A DNA stretch of 36,717 nucleotides from an uncultured Bacteroidaceae bacterium (GCA_905235525.1 CAJOLW010000028.1:1-36717), one strand, 5' to 3'; positions 23,925 through 32,530 are shown, numbered from the stretch's first letter. Program-made: numbers and translations. The notes: a model not told the origin generated them from the letters alone.

Positions 23925-26855
23925 TTAGAAGATATAATTATCGTCCTCCCATTCCTCATCATCCTGTTCCTCTTCATCCACAGGTTCTGGCAGTTCGCTT
24001 GGTTCGTCAAGACTGGCGGCTTCATCTTCACTGATACGAAGTGAACCCACACGGTCAAAATGTTCATCGTAGAAGTCGAAGTAATCGGCAAAACTCAACC
24101 CTCTCATCAGTTTCTCCAAGTTTTCCTCACTTACAATAAAGCATTTGAGTCCCTGTAACTTATATGCCATATCGTCATTGTTAAGCAGTCGATGCAGATA
24201 GATATATGCCTCATCGTAGTTGAGGAAAGAACGCACTTGCATCATGTCAATGCCATCACCTTTTTCTATCGATATGTCAAAGTTGCGAACAGTAAATGCC
24301 GTGAAATTGTATCTTGCCATCTCGTAGAGGAGTTGATTCTCGTCGATGGCGTCACGCTCGTAGGCAATGACGAAGACAAAGTTGGCATTCTTCTCAAGAC
24401 TGAATGTCGAGTCGTTTGCCAAAGAATCAGCCTCGTCGAAGAGTCCTCGCCGGCGTTCCCAAATGCTGCCCATCTCAAACTTCCCACCCTGAAGCAAACG
24501 TCCTTCTTTCAGTCCCTTCACATAGAGACCCGCCAACTCGCTCACACTCGACTGCGGATACTTCTCCACAATCGTCCTCAAGTCTGCCATGAAATGCTCG
24601 CGGTCACCCAGTTCCAATTTGCTCAGTGCCTCCAAGAACATGAAACGTGCCCGATTTGCTCCCTCTGGATACTCCTCCGCCATCTCCTGGCTGTTGCGGA
24701 TGACGGTGTGGTAATCGTTCAACTTAAAGGCATCGTAAGTATCCTGATAGACCGAATCCTCCACTTGCTTGCCATATCTGCCCTTGTATTCGAAATTCGG
24801 GTCAGCAATCAATTTTCCATGCTCATTGTCTGGGTATTCTGCAATGAGCCGTTGCTTGTAGTCTTCCGCATCCTCACGCCGTTCCATCCTCGAATAGAGT
24901 TGGAACATGTTGTAATAGACCTCATCCATCTGTTGGAAATCGGGGAAATTGAGCAAGATGCGCTGGAACGTCCTTTCCGCCAACGGGAAGTTGTCCATCC
25001 GATCCTTATAGATGACAGCAGACCCATACAGCCCTTCCACCAATGCCGCATTCGATGCTGCCATCTGTTCCTCTGTGAAAGGAATGTCCTTCAGATAATA
25101 TTCTGGTCGGTGAGGGTCATTGGCATACTCCTCAGCCTTGATGGAATCCTTCTCTGCTCTCGTCTGCTTCTTACCTTTATTGGCTTGAGAGATACTATCT
25201 TCCACTGCCGCAATGCTGTCCTGCAAGACTTCCAGACTATCCGACAATTCCTCCTCATTAAAATCGTTAAGCACAGTCCTGTTATTGCGTCGCCAATCAT
25301 CAACCAACTGACGTTTTCCCCACTTTTTTTCAAATTCACTCTTACCCGCAGCCACTGCCGTTGGATTATAGAAATACCACAATGCCGTCTGCTGCGCTCC
25401 ACGATTACCAGCCCCTTGCCGCGCATTAGAGGCATCAGATTGTTGACCTCGATTGGCTTGAGCATTAGCAACCTCTGCCACCTTCTTCTCCTCCTCTTTT
25501 TCCTTCTTCTTCAACTCATCAATCATTTTCTTGATCTTTTCCATACGAGTGACAGAATCAAGTCTTGCCATCATCTGAAGGCTGTCCTGCAATTCCACCG
25601 CTGAGGCATACGGTAACAATTCATCCAAAATCTTACTACGTTCATCCACCTCTTGATAATTATCATGGTCTTTGTCAAGCAGACCAAAAGCCTGCGAATA
25701 ACACTGCTGGGCATCCACAAACTTTTCTCGATTCCAATATAACTGCCCCAAATGCAACAGCACCACACCCTTCTCGATGCCATTGCGCGTACTCTTCTCT
25801 ACACCCTCCTTATACGCCCCAATGGCAAGAGTCGTGTCCTTTTTCGACAAATAGATGTTGCCAATGGCATAATACACTTGATCAAGATACTCTTTGTTCT
25901 TCGGATTCTTCGCCATCGTCTTCAACTTCCGAATCATCTGCTTTGACTGATTTTTCGACATGGCTTCTGTCATCTGAATACGAGCATTGAACTCCAGTTC
26001 ATAAGGGGGATTCATCCGAATGACTTTCTTGAAGTACCGATATGCCTCAGGGTCATGCCCTATCCTATGATAAAGTTGTCCTAAAAGCAGATAGATTCGT
26101 GCCCTGGGCAAACGGCGATGCTCCGCTTTTAGTGCCTTTTCAATACTCAAAATGGCTTCAGGATATTGCTTCTGCTTCAATTGAATATCACCTTGTACTG
26201 AGGCTTTCAATGGTTCCAATGAGGAGGGGAAACTGTCACGCTGGGCACGCGATATTAAGTCCTCGGCATCATAGAACCACTCCATCTCAGCATAGCACCT
26301 TGCCTCCAGCAGTCGGGCACGAGCCACGAGGTTCGGTTTCGAAAAATACAAACGCTGAATATAAGCGAATGTGGACGCCGCTTCCATATACTCCCCTTTC
26401 CGAAATTGTGCCTCGCCCATCAAGAACCATGCCCGCCACAAGAACGGGTTGTATTCTTTCTGGCTCAACCAAATCCTATCCTTCGCCGTTTTCGGACGAC
26501 TTTTGTTCCATTCGGGACGCTTTGTAATACTATGGAGTTTGATCGTCTTTTGGCTCTTTTCCACAGCACGATTAAAATTACTCGTCCCAATCTTCACCGT
26601 TGCCTTGTTGCCCGTCACATATAAGGGAATCAGTTCTGTGAAATTGTCCTTGTTACCCTCTTCTTGAAGTTGCAAACCCTCTTTATATGCCTCGTGTCCA
26701 TTAAAATAAGTGTTATACCTTGCCTTAAAAGCCTGTACACTACGCGACATAGGCGTGTTCTTATCGGTAGAACACGCCACCAGCAGCACAAGCAATGCCG
26801 CACAACTGCACCATATGTAATTCAAACGCTTCAAGAAGAACAGAAGGGGGTGCAT
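23925..26855 (-). CDS. porW: PorW/SprE-like TPR lipoprotein of the type IX secretion system
   Basis: 976 residues. The N-terminal hydrophobic helix ends in a lipobox (LVAC, C28), so this is a lipoprotein. The sequence after it (RSVQAFKARYNTYFNGHEAYKEGL) is the family's opening signature. Many TPR-type helix pairs follow (residues ~130-420 and ~620-760). A Gln/Asn-rich stretch and a charged coiled segment (EKIKKMIDELKKKEKEEEKK) sit in the middle, and the end is very acidic (EEEQDDEEWEDD). PorW/SprE is known to be needed for type IX secretion and gliding. The family call is from pattern memory, but the adjacent porX supports it. A hairpin covers the start codon. Confidence 0.82.
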   Translation of the reverse strand: MHPLLFFLKRLNYIWCSCAALLVLLVACSTDKNTPMSRSVQAFKARYNTYFNGHEAYKEGLQLQEEGNKDNFTELIPLYVTGNKATVKIGTSNFNRAVEKSQKTIKLHSITKRPEWNKSRPKTAKDRIWLSQKEYNPFLWRAWFLMGEAQFRKGEYMEAASTFAYIQRLYFSKPNLVARARLLEARCYAEMEWFYDAEDLISRAQRDSFPSSLEPLKASVQGDIQLKQKQYPEAILSIEKALKAEHRRLPRARIYLLLGQLYHRIGHDPEAYRYFKKVIRMNPPYELEFNARIQMTEAMSKNQSKQMIRKLKTMAKNPKNKEYLDQVYYAIGNIYLSKKDTTLAIGAYKEGVEKSTRNGIEKGVVLLHLGQLYWNREKFVDAQQCYSQAFGLLDKDHDNYQEVDERSKILDELLPYASAVELQDSLQMMARLDSVTRMEKIKKMIDELKKKEKEEEKKVAEVANAQANRGQQSDASNARQGAGNRGAQQTALWYFYNPTAVAAGKSEFEKKWGKRQLVDDWRRNNRTVLNDFNEEELSDSLEVLQDSIAAVEDSISQANKGKKQTRAEKDSIKAEEYANDPHRPEYYLKDIPFTEEQMAASNAALVEGLYGSAVIYKDRMDNFPLAERTFQRILLNFPDFQQMDEVYYNMFQLYSRMERREDAEDYKQRLIAEYPDNEHGKLIADPNFEYKGRYGKQVEDSVYQDTYDAFKLNDYHTVIRNSQEMAEEYPEGANRARFMFLEALSKLELGDREHFMADLRTIVEKYPQSSVSELAGLYVKGLKEGRLLQGGKFEMGSIWERRRGLFDEADSLANDSTFSLEKNANFVFVIAYERDAIDENQLLYEMARYNFTAFTVRNFDISIEKGDGIDMMQVRSFLNYDEAYIYLHRLLNNDDMAYKLQGLKCFIVSEENLEKLMRGLSFADYFDFYDEHFDRVGSLRISEDEAASLDEPSELPEPVDEEEQDDEEWEDDNYIF

Positions 26856-26895
26856 TTCCCCTTATATTTATAATATAACGAAAATTCACCCCCTT
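26844..26895 (-). promoter_or_regulatory. Possible start-codon hairpin of the porW-like mRNA
   Basis: On the minus strand AAGGGGGTG (26895-26887) can pair over 9 bp with CACCCCCTT (26852-26844), which begins just after the ATG at 26855. A second AAGGGG (26863-26858), placed as a Shine-Dalgarno site, can pair with the same CCCCTT and would then enclose the start codon. The two pairings exclude each other. No TAnnTTTG box is seen nearby. Confidence 0.4.
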
Positions 26896-26931
26896 TATTG
26901 TACCTTAAACTCTCTACCCATAAGTTTGGTC

Positions 26932-26966
26932 TCCATCGTCCATTGTCCGTTGTCCATTGTCTGTTG
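26932..26966. repeat. Five-unit heptanucleotide tandem repeat
   Basis: Five units of 7 bases (TCCATCG, TCCATTG, TCCGTTG, TCCATTG, TCTGTTG) end directly at the stop codon of the upstream small gene (26967-26969). The gap 26856-26966 has no other gene. The repeat may vary in copy number. Confidence 0.7.
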
Positions 26967-27386
26967 TCACCCCCTCCTCTCCCCCACTATCATGAAAACT
27001 TCATCTTTCATGCAATCGGGTAATTCAACCGCACGCAGTTGCAGAGAGCGCACCCAGCCCGCCACTTCATCATCACGCATCGTGTAAAGAACTTCACGAA
27101 ATTCCTCGATTTCATCGGTGGAGTAAGCATTACTGTCCTTACCCCGAAAACGGTCAAGTTCTTCATCATTATAGTATTCTATCTGCTTGCTCACCGCTAC
27201 CAAAAGACTCTCTTTCTCACAGATCTCATGCTGGCCACAGCACTCCATGTCCTGCACCTGTTTGATATTGGGAAGAGTTGTGATTTCGCCTCTTTCCAAC
27301 TGCCGTTTCAGTTTCTTCTCACGCAAGAAACTCACTACAAAAGCAACACAGCCCAAAAGAACCAATCCAATAATCAAGTAAATCAT
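26967..27386 (-). CDS. Small membrane-anchored protein of unknown function
   Basis: 139 residues. One N-terminal membrane helix (MIYLIIGLVLLGCVAFVVSFL) is followed by a basic patch (REKKLKRQ) and a soluble, acidic cytoplasmic part. CCGQHEICEKE holds three Cys and one His close together and could bind a metal or form a disulfide. The rest is helical with no known motif. The ATG overlaps the aroA stop by ATGA, so translation is coupled to aroA. The porW-like gene follows after 111 bases. The conserved-looking gene order suggests a role outside aromatic synthesis, but none can be assigned. Confidence 0.75.
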   Translation of the reverse strand: MIYLIIGLVLLGCVAFVVSFLREKKLKRQLERGEITTLPNIKQVQDMECCGQHEICEKESLLVAVSKQIEYYNDEELDRFRGKDSNAYSTDEIEEFREVLYTMRDDEVAGWVRSLQLRAVELPDCMKDEVFMIVGERRG

Positions 27387-28627
27387 AACTCCCCTATTTC
27401 AAATCCAACAGATTTCAAGTCCTTCCAATAGCGAGGATAGGATTTCGACACCACTTGAGGATTATTGATTGAGATGCTTCCATCCCTAAATGCCACAGGA
27501 GCAAATGCCATCGCCATACGATGATCTTCATAAGTATCAATGGCGATTTCATCGACGGAAAGTGCCACATCCATTCTCACGCCATTCCACAACAATTCGC
27601 TGTTATTCCTATCTTCTAACTCAAACCCAAGTTTCGCCAACTCTTTCTTCAACGCCTCAATGCGATCCGTCTCTTTTATTTTCAGACTCTGCAAACCAGT
27701 GAAATGGAACGGAACACCCAACAGACAACAGGTCACCACAAAGGTCTGTGCCAAGTCAGGCATCTCTACAAAATCCACATCCAATCGCTCCACCCGTTTG
27801 TCGTTCTTTCGCAATACCACCTCGTCACCCCGATACTCAGTACCGACACCCAACTGCTCAAAAACTGTCGCACCACGACTGTCACCTTGCAAACTCTGAG
27901 CAAACAATCCTGGCAACAAAATCTCAGCATCAGCATCAGAACTCAAAGCCATCATCTCATACCAATAACTTGCAGCACTCCAATCACTTTCCACCATATA
28001 AGGGGTCGAATGGTAGGGTACTGGTTCTACGACAATTGTAGTGGCATTTTTCCACCCCACTTTTGCCCCATAACTTTGCATTACTGCTATAGTCATATCA
28101 ATATAAGGACGACTGATGATATCATCTATTAAGTTCAGTATCAGACCATTTTGAAACATAGGACCTATCATTAGCAAGGCTGAGATATACTGAGAACTAA
28201 CTCCACCAGACAATTGAACATTTCCACCCCACAAATGAGTATTGCCTACAATGTTCAGAGGTGGAAAATTTTCCTTCTCCACATACGTAATTTGTGCCCC
28301 CAAGTTTCGTAAGGCTTCCACCAAAACACCTATGGGACGGTTCTTCATACGTTCACTTCCTGTAATGACATGAGTACCCTCTGTCACTGCCAACAAGGCG
28401 GTCGAAAAGCGCATGGCGGTACCTGCTGCTCCCACATTGATCGTGTCAGGACGTTCCCTCAACCATGCCTGCATCACCCGTGTGTCATCGCAATTACTCA
28501 CGTTCTCCACATCCATGCCACTACCAGCCAACGCACTGATGGCCAATGCGCGGTTGCTGATGCTTTTTGACGAGGGGAGCACAACACGCCCTCTCAAATT
28601 CTTTGGTGCTGCTATTTTTATCTGCAT
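27383..28627 (-). CDS. aroA: 3-phosphoshikimate 1-carboxyvinyltransferase (EPSP synthase)
   Basis: 414 residues. It joins shikimate-3-phosphate and PEP in aromatic amino acid synthesis. PSSKSISNRAL holds the catalytic Lys and Arg near the N-terminus. GAAGTAMRF is the PEP-loop counterpart of NAGTAMRP-type motifs. SSQYISALL, KIKETDRIEAL and YEDHRMAMAFAP complete the active site. It is slightly shorter than the usual ~427 residues, as often in Bacteroidetes. A -7 box (minus strand TATCTTTG, 28812-28805) implies a leader of about 170 bases that contains the palindromic element at 28,674-28,720. Confidence 0.96.
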   Translation of the reverse strand: MQIKIAAPKNLRGRVVLPSSKSISNRALAISALAGSGMDVENVSNCDDTRVMQAWLRERPDTINVGAAGTAMRFSTALLAVTEGTHVITGSERMKNRPIGVLVEALRNLGAQITYVEKENFPPLNIVGNTHLWGGNVQLSGGVSSQYISALLMIGPMFQNGLILNLIDDIISRPYIDMTIAVMQSYGAKVGWKNATTIVVEPVPYHSTPYMVESDWSAASYWYEMMALSSDADAEILLPGLFAQSLQGDSRGATVFEQLGVGTEYRGDEVVLRKNDKRVERLDVDFVEMPDLAQTFVVTCCLLGVPFHFTGLQSLKIKETDRIEALKKELAKLGFELEDRNNSELLWNGVRMDVALSVDEIAIDTYEDHRMAMAFAPVAFRDGSISINNPQVVSKSYPRYWKDLKSVGFEIGEL

Positions 28628-28628
28628 A

Positions 28629-28794
28629 TATCTGATTCAAGTTTCGTAAGTACAACTTCTTTGGAGTTAAAGTAGTTAAAGCCAAATGTGATGCTGGTGT
28701 CAGAGTATCGGCTTTTAACTCCTAAACGAAGCGATAACTCCTATAACTCCTTTAACTCCCCTAAATTCAACTTGCAAAAGTTGAGTATCTGATT
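28629..28794. repeat. Palindromic intergenic element, copy 2, flanked by a 9-base direct repeat
   Basis: AGTTAAAGCC (28674-28683) pairs with GGCTTTTAACT (28710-28720) with one bulge. The core ATGCTGGTGTCAGAGTATCG matches the core of the element at 5316-5421 (ATGCTGATG, TCAGGTATCG). CGAAGCGATAAC at 28727-28738 matches the outer arm there. TATCTGATT occurs at 28629-28637 and again at 28786-28794, which could be a target duplication. A hairpin CAACTT/AAGTTG lies just inside the right copy. The element would be in the aroA 5' leader. Confidence 0.6.
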
Positions 28795-28804
28795 AAATCC
28801 GCTG

Positions 28805-28812
28805 CAAAGATA
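28805..28812 (-). promoter_or_regulatory. -7 promoter box of aroA
   Basis: TATCTTTG on the minus strand fits TAnnTTTG. It lies 178 bases upstream of the aroA ATG, beyond the palindromic element. No -33 box is clear. Confidence 0.4.
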
Positions 28813-28855
28813 CGAAAAACTCCCAACTCCTAACTCTTAACTCCTAACTTTTTCC

Positions 28856-28863
28856 TACCTTTG
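28856..28863 (+). promoter_or_regulatory. -7 promoter box of the DUF6359-like lipoprotein gene
   Basis: TACCTTTG fits TAnnTTTG and lies 31 bases upstream of the ATG at 28895. The stretch just before it is made of short AACTCCTAACTC-type words. Confidence 0.5.
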
Positions 28864-28894
28864 TCGACAAATTGACAGAAAGATAGAGACAGAT

Positions 28895-29521
28895 ATGTAT
28901 ATGAGAGGGAAAAATATGTATGGATGGCTTTGCTTGACAATGCTGATGATAGCCATTACATCATGTGAGAAACTGGATGTGCCAACAGGAGAAAACATTC
29001 AATCCGCCCATGTCGAGGAAGATACAACATCCGTTGCTGTTCTACCACCAGAAAGCCCCGACTCTCTTTCCACAGAAGATCTAATTGAATATGTGGAATA
29101 TTATGGTTCCACTGAAGAAACAGCCTATTCAATCCACGATGTCCTGCACTTCGTACCGCAATACCTCAATTTCTACGATGCCATCGGCTATCCCGACTGC
29201 TATATAGGCGGTTTCATCGTGGGTTTCATCCCCACCAATAACATCTCCCGCACCACTTTCTCCTCTGGTGACGTTGAAACCAACATCGTCCTCGCCGATT
29301 CTATCGGTGAAACCGACTATCACAACTGCATTGCCGTCCAACTCTCCACCAGTAGTAAGAACAAAAAAGCAATCAGAGAAGCCCTCAACCTCTCCACACA
29401 TCCCGAAAACATCGGTGTATATGTCATCCTTCACGGAGAAATCACCAAATACATGGGCTCCTTCGGTTTGAAGAATGTTGACGACGCCATTATCTACGCA
29501 GAATTCGCCTCCCAATCATAA
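28895..29521 (+). CDS. Lipoprotein with a DUF6359-like domain
   Basis: 208 residues (ATG at 28895; 28901 and 28916 are also possible). The N-terminal helix ends in a lipobox (ITSC, C24). A Pro/Ser/acidic linker runs to about residue 70. The C-terminal ~130 residues follow the pattern I associate with DUF6359: IGGFIVGF, then TNIVLADS, DYHNCIAVQLS, REALNLSTHPENIGVYVILHGEI and KYMGSFGLKNV. This is a small beta-barrel (OB-like) fold found in Bacteroidales surface proteins with no known function. It is a single gene, convergent with the hydrolase block. The following 184 bases hold no convincing gene. Confidence 0.75.
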   Translation: MYMRGKNMYGWLCLTMLMIAITSCEKLDVPTGENIQSAHVEEDTTSVAVLPPESPDSLSTEDLIEYVEYYGSTEETAYSIHDVLHFVPQYLNFYDAIGYPDCYIGGFIVGFIPTNNISRTTFSSGDVETNIVLADSIGETDYHNCIAVQLSTSSKNKKAIREALNLSTHPENIGVYVILHGEITKYMGSFGLKNVDDAIIYAEFASQS

Positions 29522-29705
29522 ACCCAAAACGCCAATAACCAATTTCGGGAAAGCATCCCAACAGTGCCTTTATCTAAACAACTGATGTAATAATTTTTCG
29601 GAATGCTCTATCTACATGTGGCTGCTATCTCGGTCACTATGCTTAGAAATTCTTCTTCACTTTGGGATTCTTCATTTTCGCCAGTGGCATAACCATATTA
29701 GTCCT

Positions 29706-31460
29706 TCATTTCAGTACCCCAATTTGCAGGTAACTCTGGTATTGTCCACCGCAATGTATAATGTGCTTGCCGTGATTATCCTTTGACATGTAGGCGGGCA
29801 CACCAGGATGTACGTTGCCAGTGATGTTCTGCGAGGTCACCATGAAGCGTAGCGTCTCACCTGGATGGAAGAGCATACCCATGGGAGCCAGTGATACTTC
29901 TATCTCAACAATATCGCCCTTCTCAAGTTTCTCATCGCGGTCGAAACTCTGCACGGGAATGATATCGGTGCTGAGTTTCTCGTCTAAATGGCGGCGGCTG
30001 ACGCGCAGACGACCGTAGGCTCCGCTGTATTTGGCCACGCCTCCGTGGTTCTCTAACAAATCGTGGGTGCGAGGAGAAGTCGAAGGAATGGTGAACTGGC
30101 GTAGCACGTTGTAGTGCTCATCGAGTTTCTGCACGATGAGAAAGAGGTCCATGTCATCCGAGCCGTCAGCCTCTACATAAAGATGAGCCTTGGGATAGCC
30201 GATGAAACTCGATTCTTCCGTTATCGGCAGATAGAATGAGACCTTGGGAGCATCGCTCTCACAGATGTAGAAAGCAGGAACATCAGCCGTAGGCACCTCT
30301 TCCTGGAGTTGGCGGGTCAGACCGTTCAGATAGTATTTCTTATATTCCGTATTAGTTGGTGGAAAGGATGTGGCAGGCTCGTCAATTTTGTTGCCACCCT
30401 TCATGTCGTGCAGACAGTAGCGCACGGTCGGGGTGTCCTGCCAACCATTGTCTATACCTTTCATAAAATAGTCGAAGAAACGCAGACGTTCCTCTACATA
30501 CTTGGGCTCGTAGTAGTCCTGCCACTCCAGGTTGTCGTGGATGCGAAGCCATTTTTCTTTCGAACCCAACTGTCGCCAAGCACGGAAGGTGCCATCGGTG
30601 TGGAGCACGTTCGAATAGCTGGCCACCACCAATGCAGGTACTTCGATGCGGTCCACACGGGCGCACTTGTCATTCCACAATGGATGGTTGCGGAAGGGGT
30701 ACAGATGACTCTCCTCAGCCACATCTTCGCGCTGCTGAAAACCCTCGTGGTTGGCCTGAATGAGTTCAGTGAAGGCATAGTCGGGCATACCGCCTACGAG
30801 GCACATATCGCGATAGCCGTCGGTCAGTCCCTCGGTCACCTGCATACACACCAAATGTTCTGGACGCTCGGCAGCGGTGAACCACTGTGAAAAACTCAAA
30901 TAACTCGTGCCGCTCAGGGCCACCTTTCCGTTACACCATGGCTGCCGGGCAACCCATTCCACGAGGTCGGCACCATCCTGTCCCTCCTGTGTGCCAAGCA
31001 TGGTGCTGTCACCCTCAGAGCGGCCAATGCCACGCGGGTCTGGGTGAACGATAGCATAGCCCTTAACGCACCAAAAATCGGGGTCGGGGCCTTCAAACTT
31101 CTGCAGCCCGCTCATGCGTTTCTGATCAAGGCCCAACAGTCCGAAAAGCGCCTTATAGCGGTCAGCATTGCCCGAGTTCTTGCCGTAAGGACTCCAGGCA
31201 ACGATGGCGGGCAGTGGCTCGTCTATGTCGGCAGGCAAATACACATCCGTCAGAATTTTCACCCCATCGCGCAACGTCACCTGCTCATCCTTGATGAAGC
31301 GAATATCATGCTCCAGCGGATGGAACATCTCATCGACCACCATACCCTCCTGCAACAGGTGCTCACCGCCCTCCCAGTCATAGAACTTTCCTTCATACTC
31401 GCGCACGTTGCGATATTTTAGCGACTCCTTGCGAATCATCATCTCTTTTACGTTTGCCAT
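29706..31460 (-). CDS. CocE/NonD-family serine hydrolase (X-Pro dipeptidyl-peptidase S15 type)
   Basis: 584 residues with no signal peptide. The N-terminal alpha/beta-hydrolase part has VTLRDGVKILTDVYLP, HPDPRGIGRSEG and the nucleophile elbow GTSYLS (Ser186). The C-terminal jelly-roll domain (residues ~380-584) has SDDMDLFLIVQKLD, the typical PepX_C look. The family includes cocaine esterase, glutaryl-7-ACA acylase and X-Pro peptidases, so an ester or amide of a small acid is likely; the substrate is not known. It has its own -7 box (TATCTTTG, minus strand, 31504-31497) and lies 110 bases after the aldo/keto reductase gene. Confidence 0.88.
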   Translation of the reverse strand: MANVKEMMIRKESLKYRNVREYEGKFYDWEGGEHLLQEGMVVDEMFHPLEHDIRFIKDEQVTLRDGVKILTDVYLPADIDEPLPAIVAWSPYGKNSGNADRYKALFGLLGLDQKRMSGLQKFEGPDPDFWCVKGYAIVHPDPRGIGRSEGDSTMLGTQEGQDGADLVEWVARQPWCNGKVALSGTSYLSFSQWFTAAERPEHLVCMQVTEGLTDGYRDMCLVGGMPDYAFTELIQANHEGFQQREDVAEESHLYPFRNHPLWNDKCARVDRIEVPALVVASYSNVLHTDGTFRAWRQLGSKEKWLRIHDNLEWQDYYEPKYVEERLRFFDYFMKGIDNGWQDTPTVRYCLHDMKGGNKIDEPATSFPPTNTEYKKYYLNGLTRQLQEEVPTADVPAFYICESDAPKVSFYLPITEESSFIGYPKAHLYVEADGSDDMDLFLIVQKLDEHYNVLRQFTIPSTSPRTHDLLENHGGVAKYSGAYGRLRVSRRHLDEKLSTDIIPVQSFDRDEKLEKGDIVEIEVSLAPMGMLFHPGETLRFMVTSQNITGNVHPGVPAYMSKDNHGKHIIHCGGQYQSYLQIGVLK

Positions 31461-31496
31461 AATCGTCTTTATTTTAAGTTATTACTTTTAATATTG

Positions 31497-31569
31497 CAAA
31501 GATACAACGATTTTTTCAAACCCACGTTACCCGATAAACGGCAAAAATGTCCAGATACAACGATTTTTT
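31497..31569 (-). promoter_or_regulatory. Promoter region of the CocE-like gene with a 17-base direct repeat
   Basis: The minus strand has TATCTTTG (31504-31497), 36 bases upstream of the ATG at 31460. The 17-mer AGATACAACGATTTTTT occurs at 31500-31516 and 31553-31569 on the plus strand, 53 bases apart. The first copy overlaps the -7 box; the second abuts the stop of the upstream gene. It may be an operator pair or a duplicated promoter remnant. Confidence 0.45.
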
Positions 31570-31570
31570 T

Positions 31571-32512
31571 CTATTTTTTGAAACCGACAAACCGTCCGTT
31601 GCTGTAATGCATCTTCGGCAGCACACCGCCACGCACATGGCCTGGGGCGAAGAGTTCGCCGATGGTCTGCATCTCCTCGTCGGTGAGGGTGATGTCGAGG
31701 GCACGCAGCGAGTCGGTGAGGTGGTCGGGATGGGTGGTACCGATAATGGCGAGCATGTCGGGGTTCTTCTGCAGCACCCAGGCGATGGCGAGGTTGCTGG
31801 TGGAGCAGCCCTTGTCGTCGGCCATCTCCTTCAACAGGCGCACGATGGCGCGGTTGGGTTCGATGTCCTCTGGCTTATACAAGAACGGCAGGATGCTTGG
31901 CGTGCGCTCGCCCGTGGCAAAGCCGTCGGTCAGCAGTCCGTGACCCAGCAAGCCGTAGGCGATGACTGGGATGCCCAGTTCACGGCAGGTGGGCAAATCC
32001 TCGACCTCCATCTGTCGGCTGAGCAGCGAATATTCCTTCTCGAAGTATTTGATGGGGCACACTGCGTTGCCACGTTTCAGTTCGTCGGCAGTGGTTTCCG
32101 TCATACCCACGTGGCGCACAAGACCCTCTTTCACCAGTTCCTGTACGGCACCGATGACCTCCTCCACGGGGTAGGCATCGTCCATGCGCGACGGCTCGTA
32201 GAGGTCGATGTAATCCAGTCCTAAGCGACTGAGACTGTACATCAGATGTGCTCTAACGTTGAACGGGTTGACATCCAGCCCATACAGCGAACCCTTAGTG
32301 GGCAGCGAGCCGAATTTCACACTGACGAAATACTTGTCGCGCGGATGCTGGCGCAAGGCGTTTCCCAGGACAATCTCGCTCTCGCCGTTCTGATAAAACT
32401 CTGCCACGTTAAACATCGTCACTCCGTGGTCAAGTGCCGCATCAACGGTGCGGATACTGCTCTCTTCATTTCTGCGGGCCATACCACTACAGCCCAGTCC
32501 GATTCTATTCAT
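31571..32512 (-). CDS. Aldo/keto reductase with an altered catalytic tetrad
   Basis: 313 residues, cytoplasmic. The fold is clear: IGLGCSGM, TMFNVAEFYQNGESE, SVKFG, DYIDLYEPSR, VIAYGLLGHG and LAIAWVLQ. The active-site Tyr (Y40) and Lys (K66) are present. The usual Asp is Asn35, and the His position reads YEPSR, as in AKR13-like enzymes that carry Y-x-P-x-R. It is NADPH-dependent by family, substrate unknown. It starts 18 bases after the lipoprotein gene upstream and is likely part of the same transcript. Confidence 0.9.
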   Translation of the reverse strand: MNRIGLGCSGMARRNEESSIRTVDAALDHGVTMFNVAEFYQNGESEIVLGNALRQHPRDKYFVSVKFGSLPTKGSLYGLDVNPFNVRAHLMYSLSRLGLDYIDLYEPSRMDDAYPVEEVIGAVQELVKEGLVRHVGMTETTADELKRGNAVCPIKYFEKEYSLLSRQMEVEDLPTCRELGIPVIAYGLLGHGLLTDGFATGERTPSILPFLYKPEDIEPNRAIVRLLKEMADDKGCSTSNLAIAWVLQKNPDMLAIIGTTHPDHLTDSLRALDITLTDEEMQTIGELFAPGHVRGGVLPKMHYSNGRFVGFKK

Positions 32513-32530
32513 ATCAACAATATTTCTAAA

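Noticed and set aside
24192-25604. A 470-residue open frame on the plus strand
   Set aside because: It is antisense to the porW-like gene, has Leu/His/Ile-rich composition with no domain, and its partner strand has clear TPR and lipobox features.
29522-29705. Possible gene remnant between the DUF6359-like lipoprotein and the CocE-like gene
   Set aside because: Only short frames are seen (such as 17-27 codons on the minus strand) with no recognisable motif. A weak GGGA/TCCC hairpin is too small to call as a terminator.
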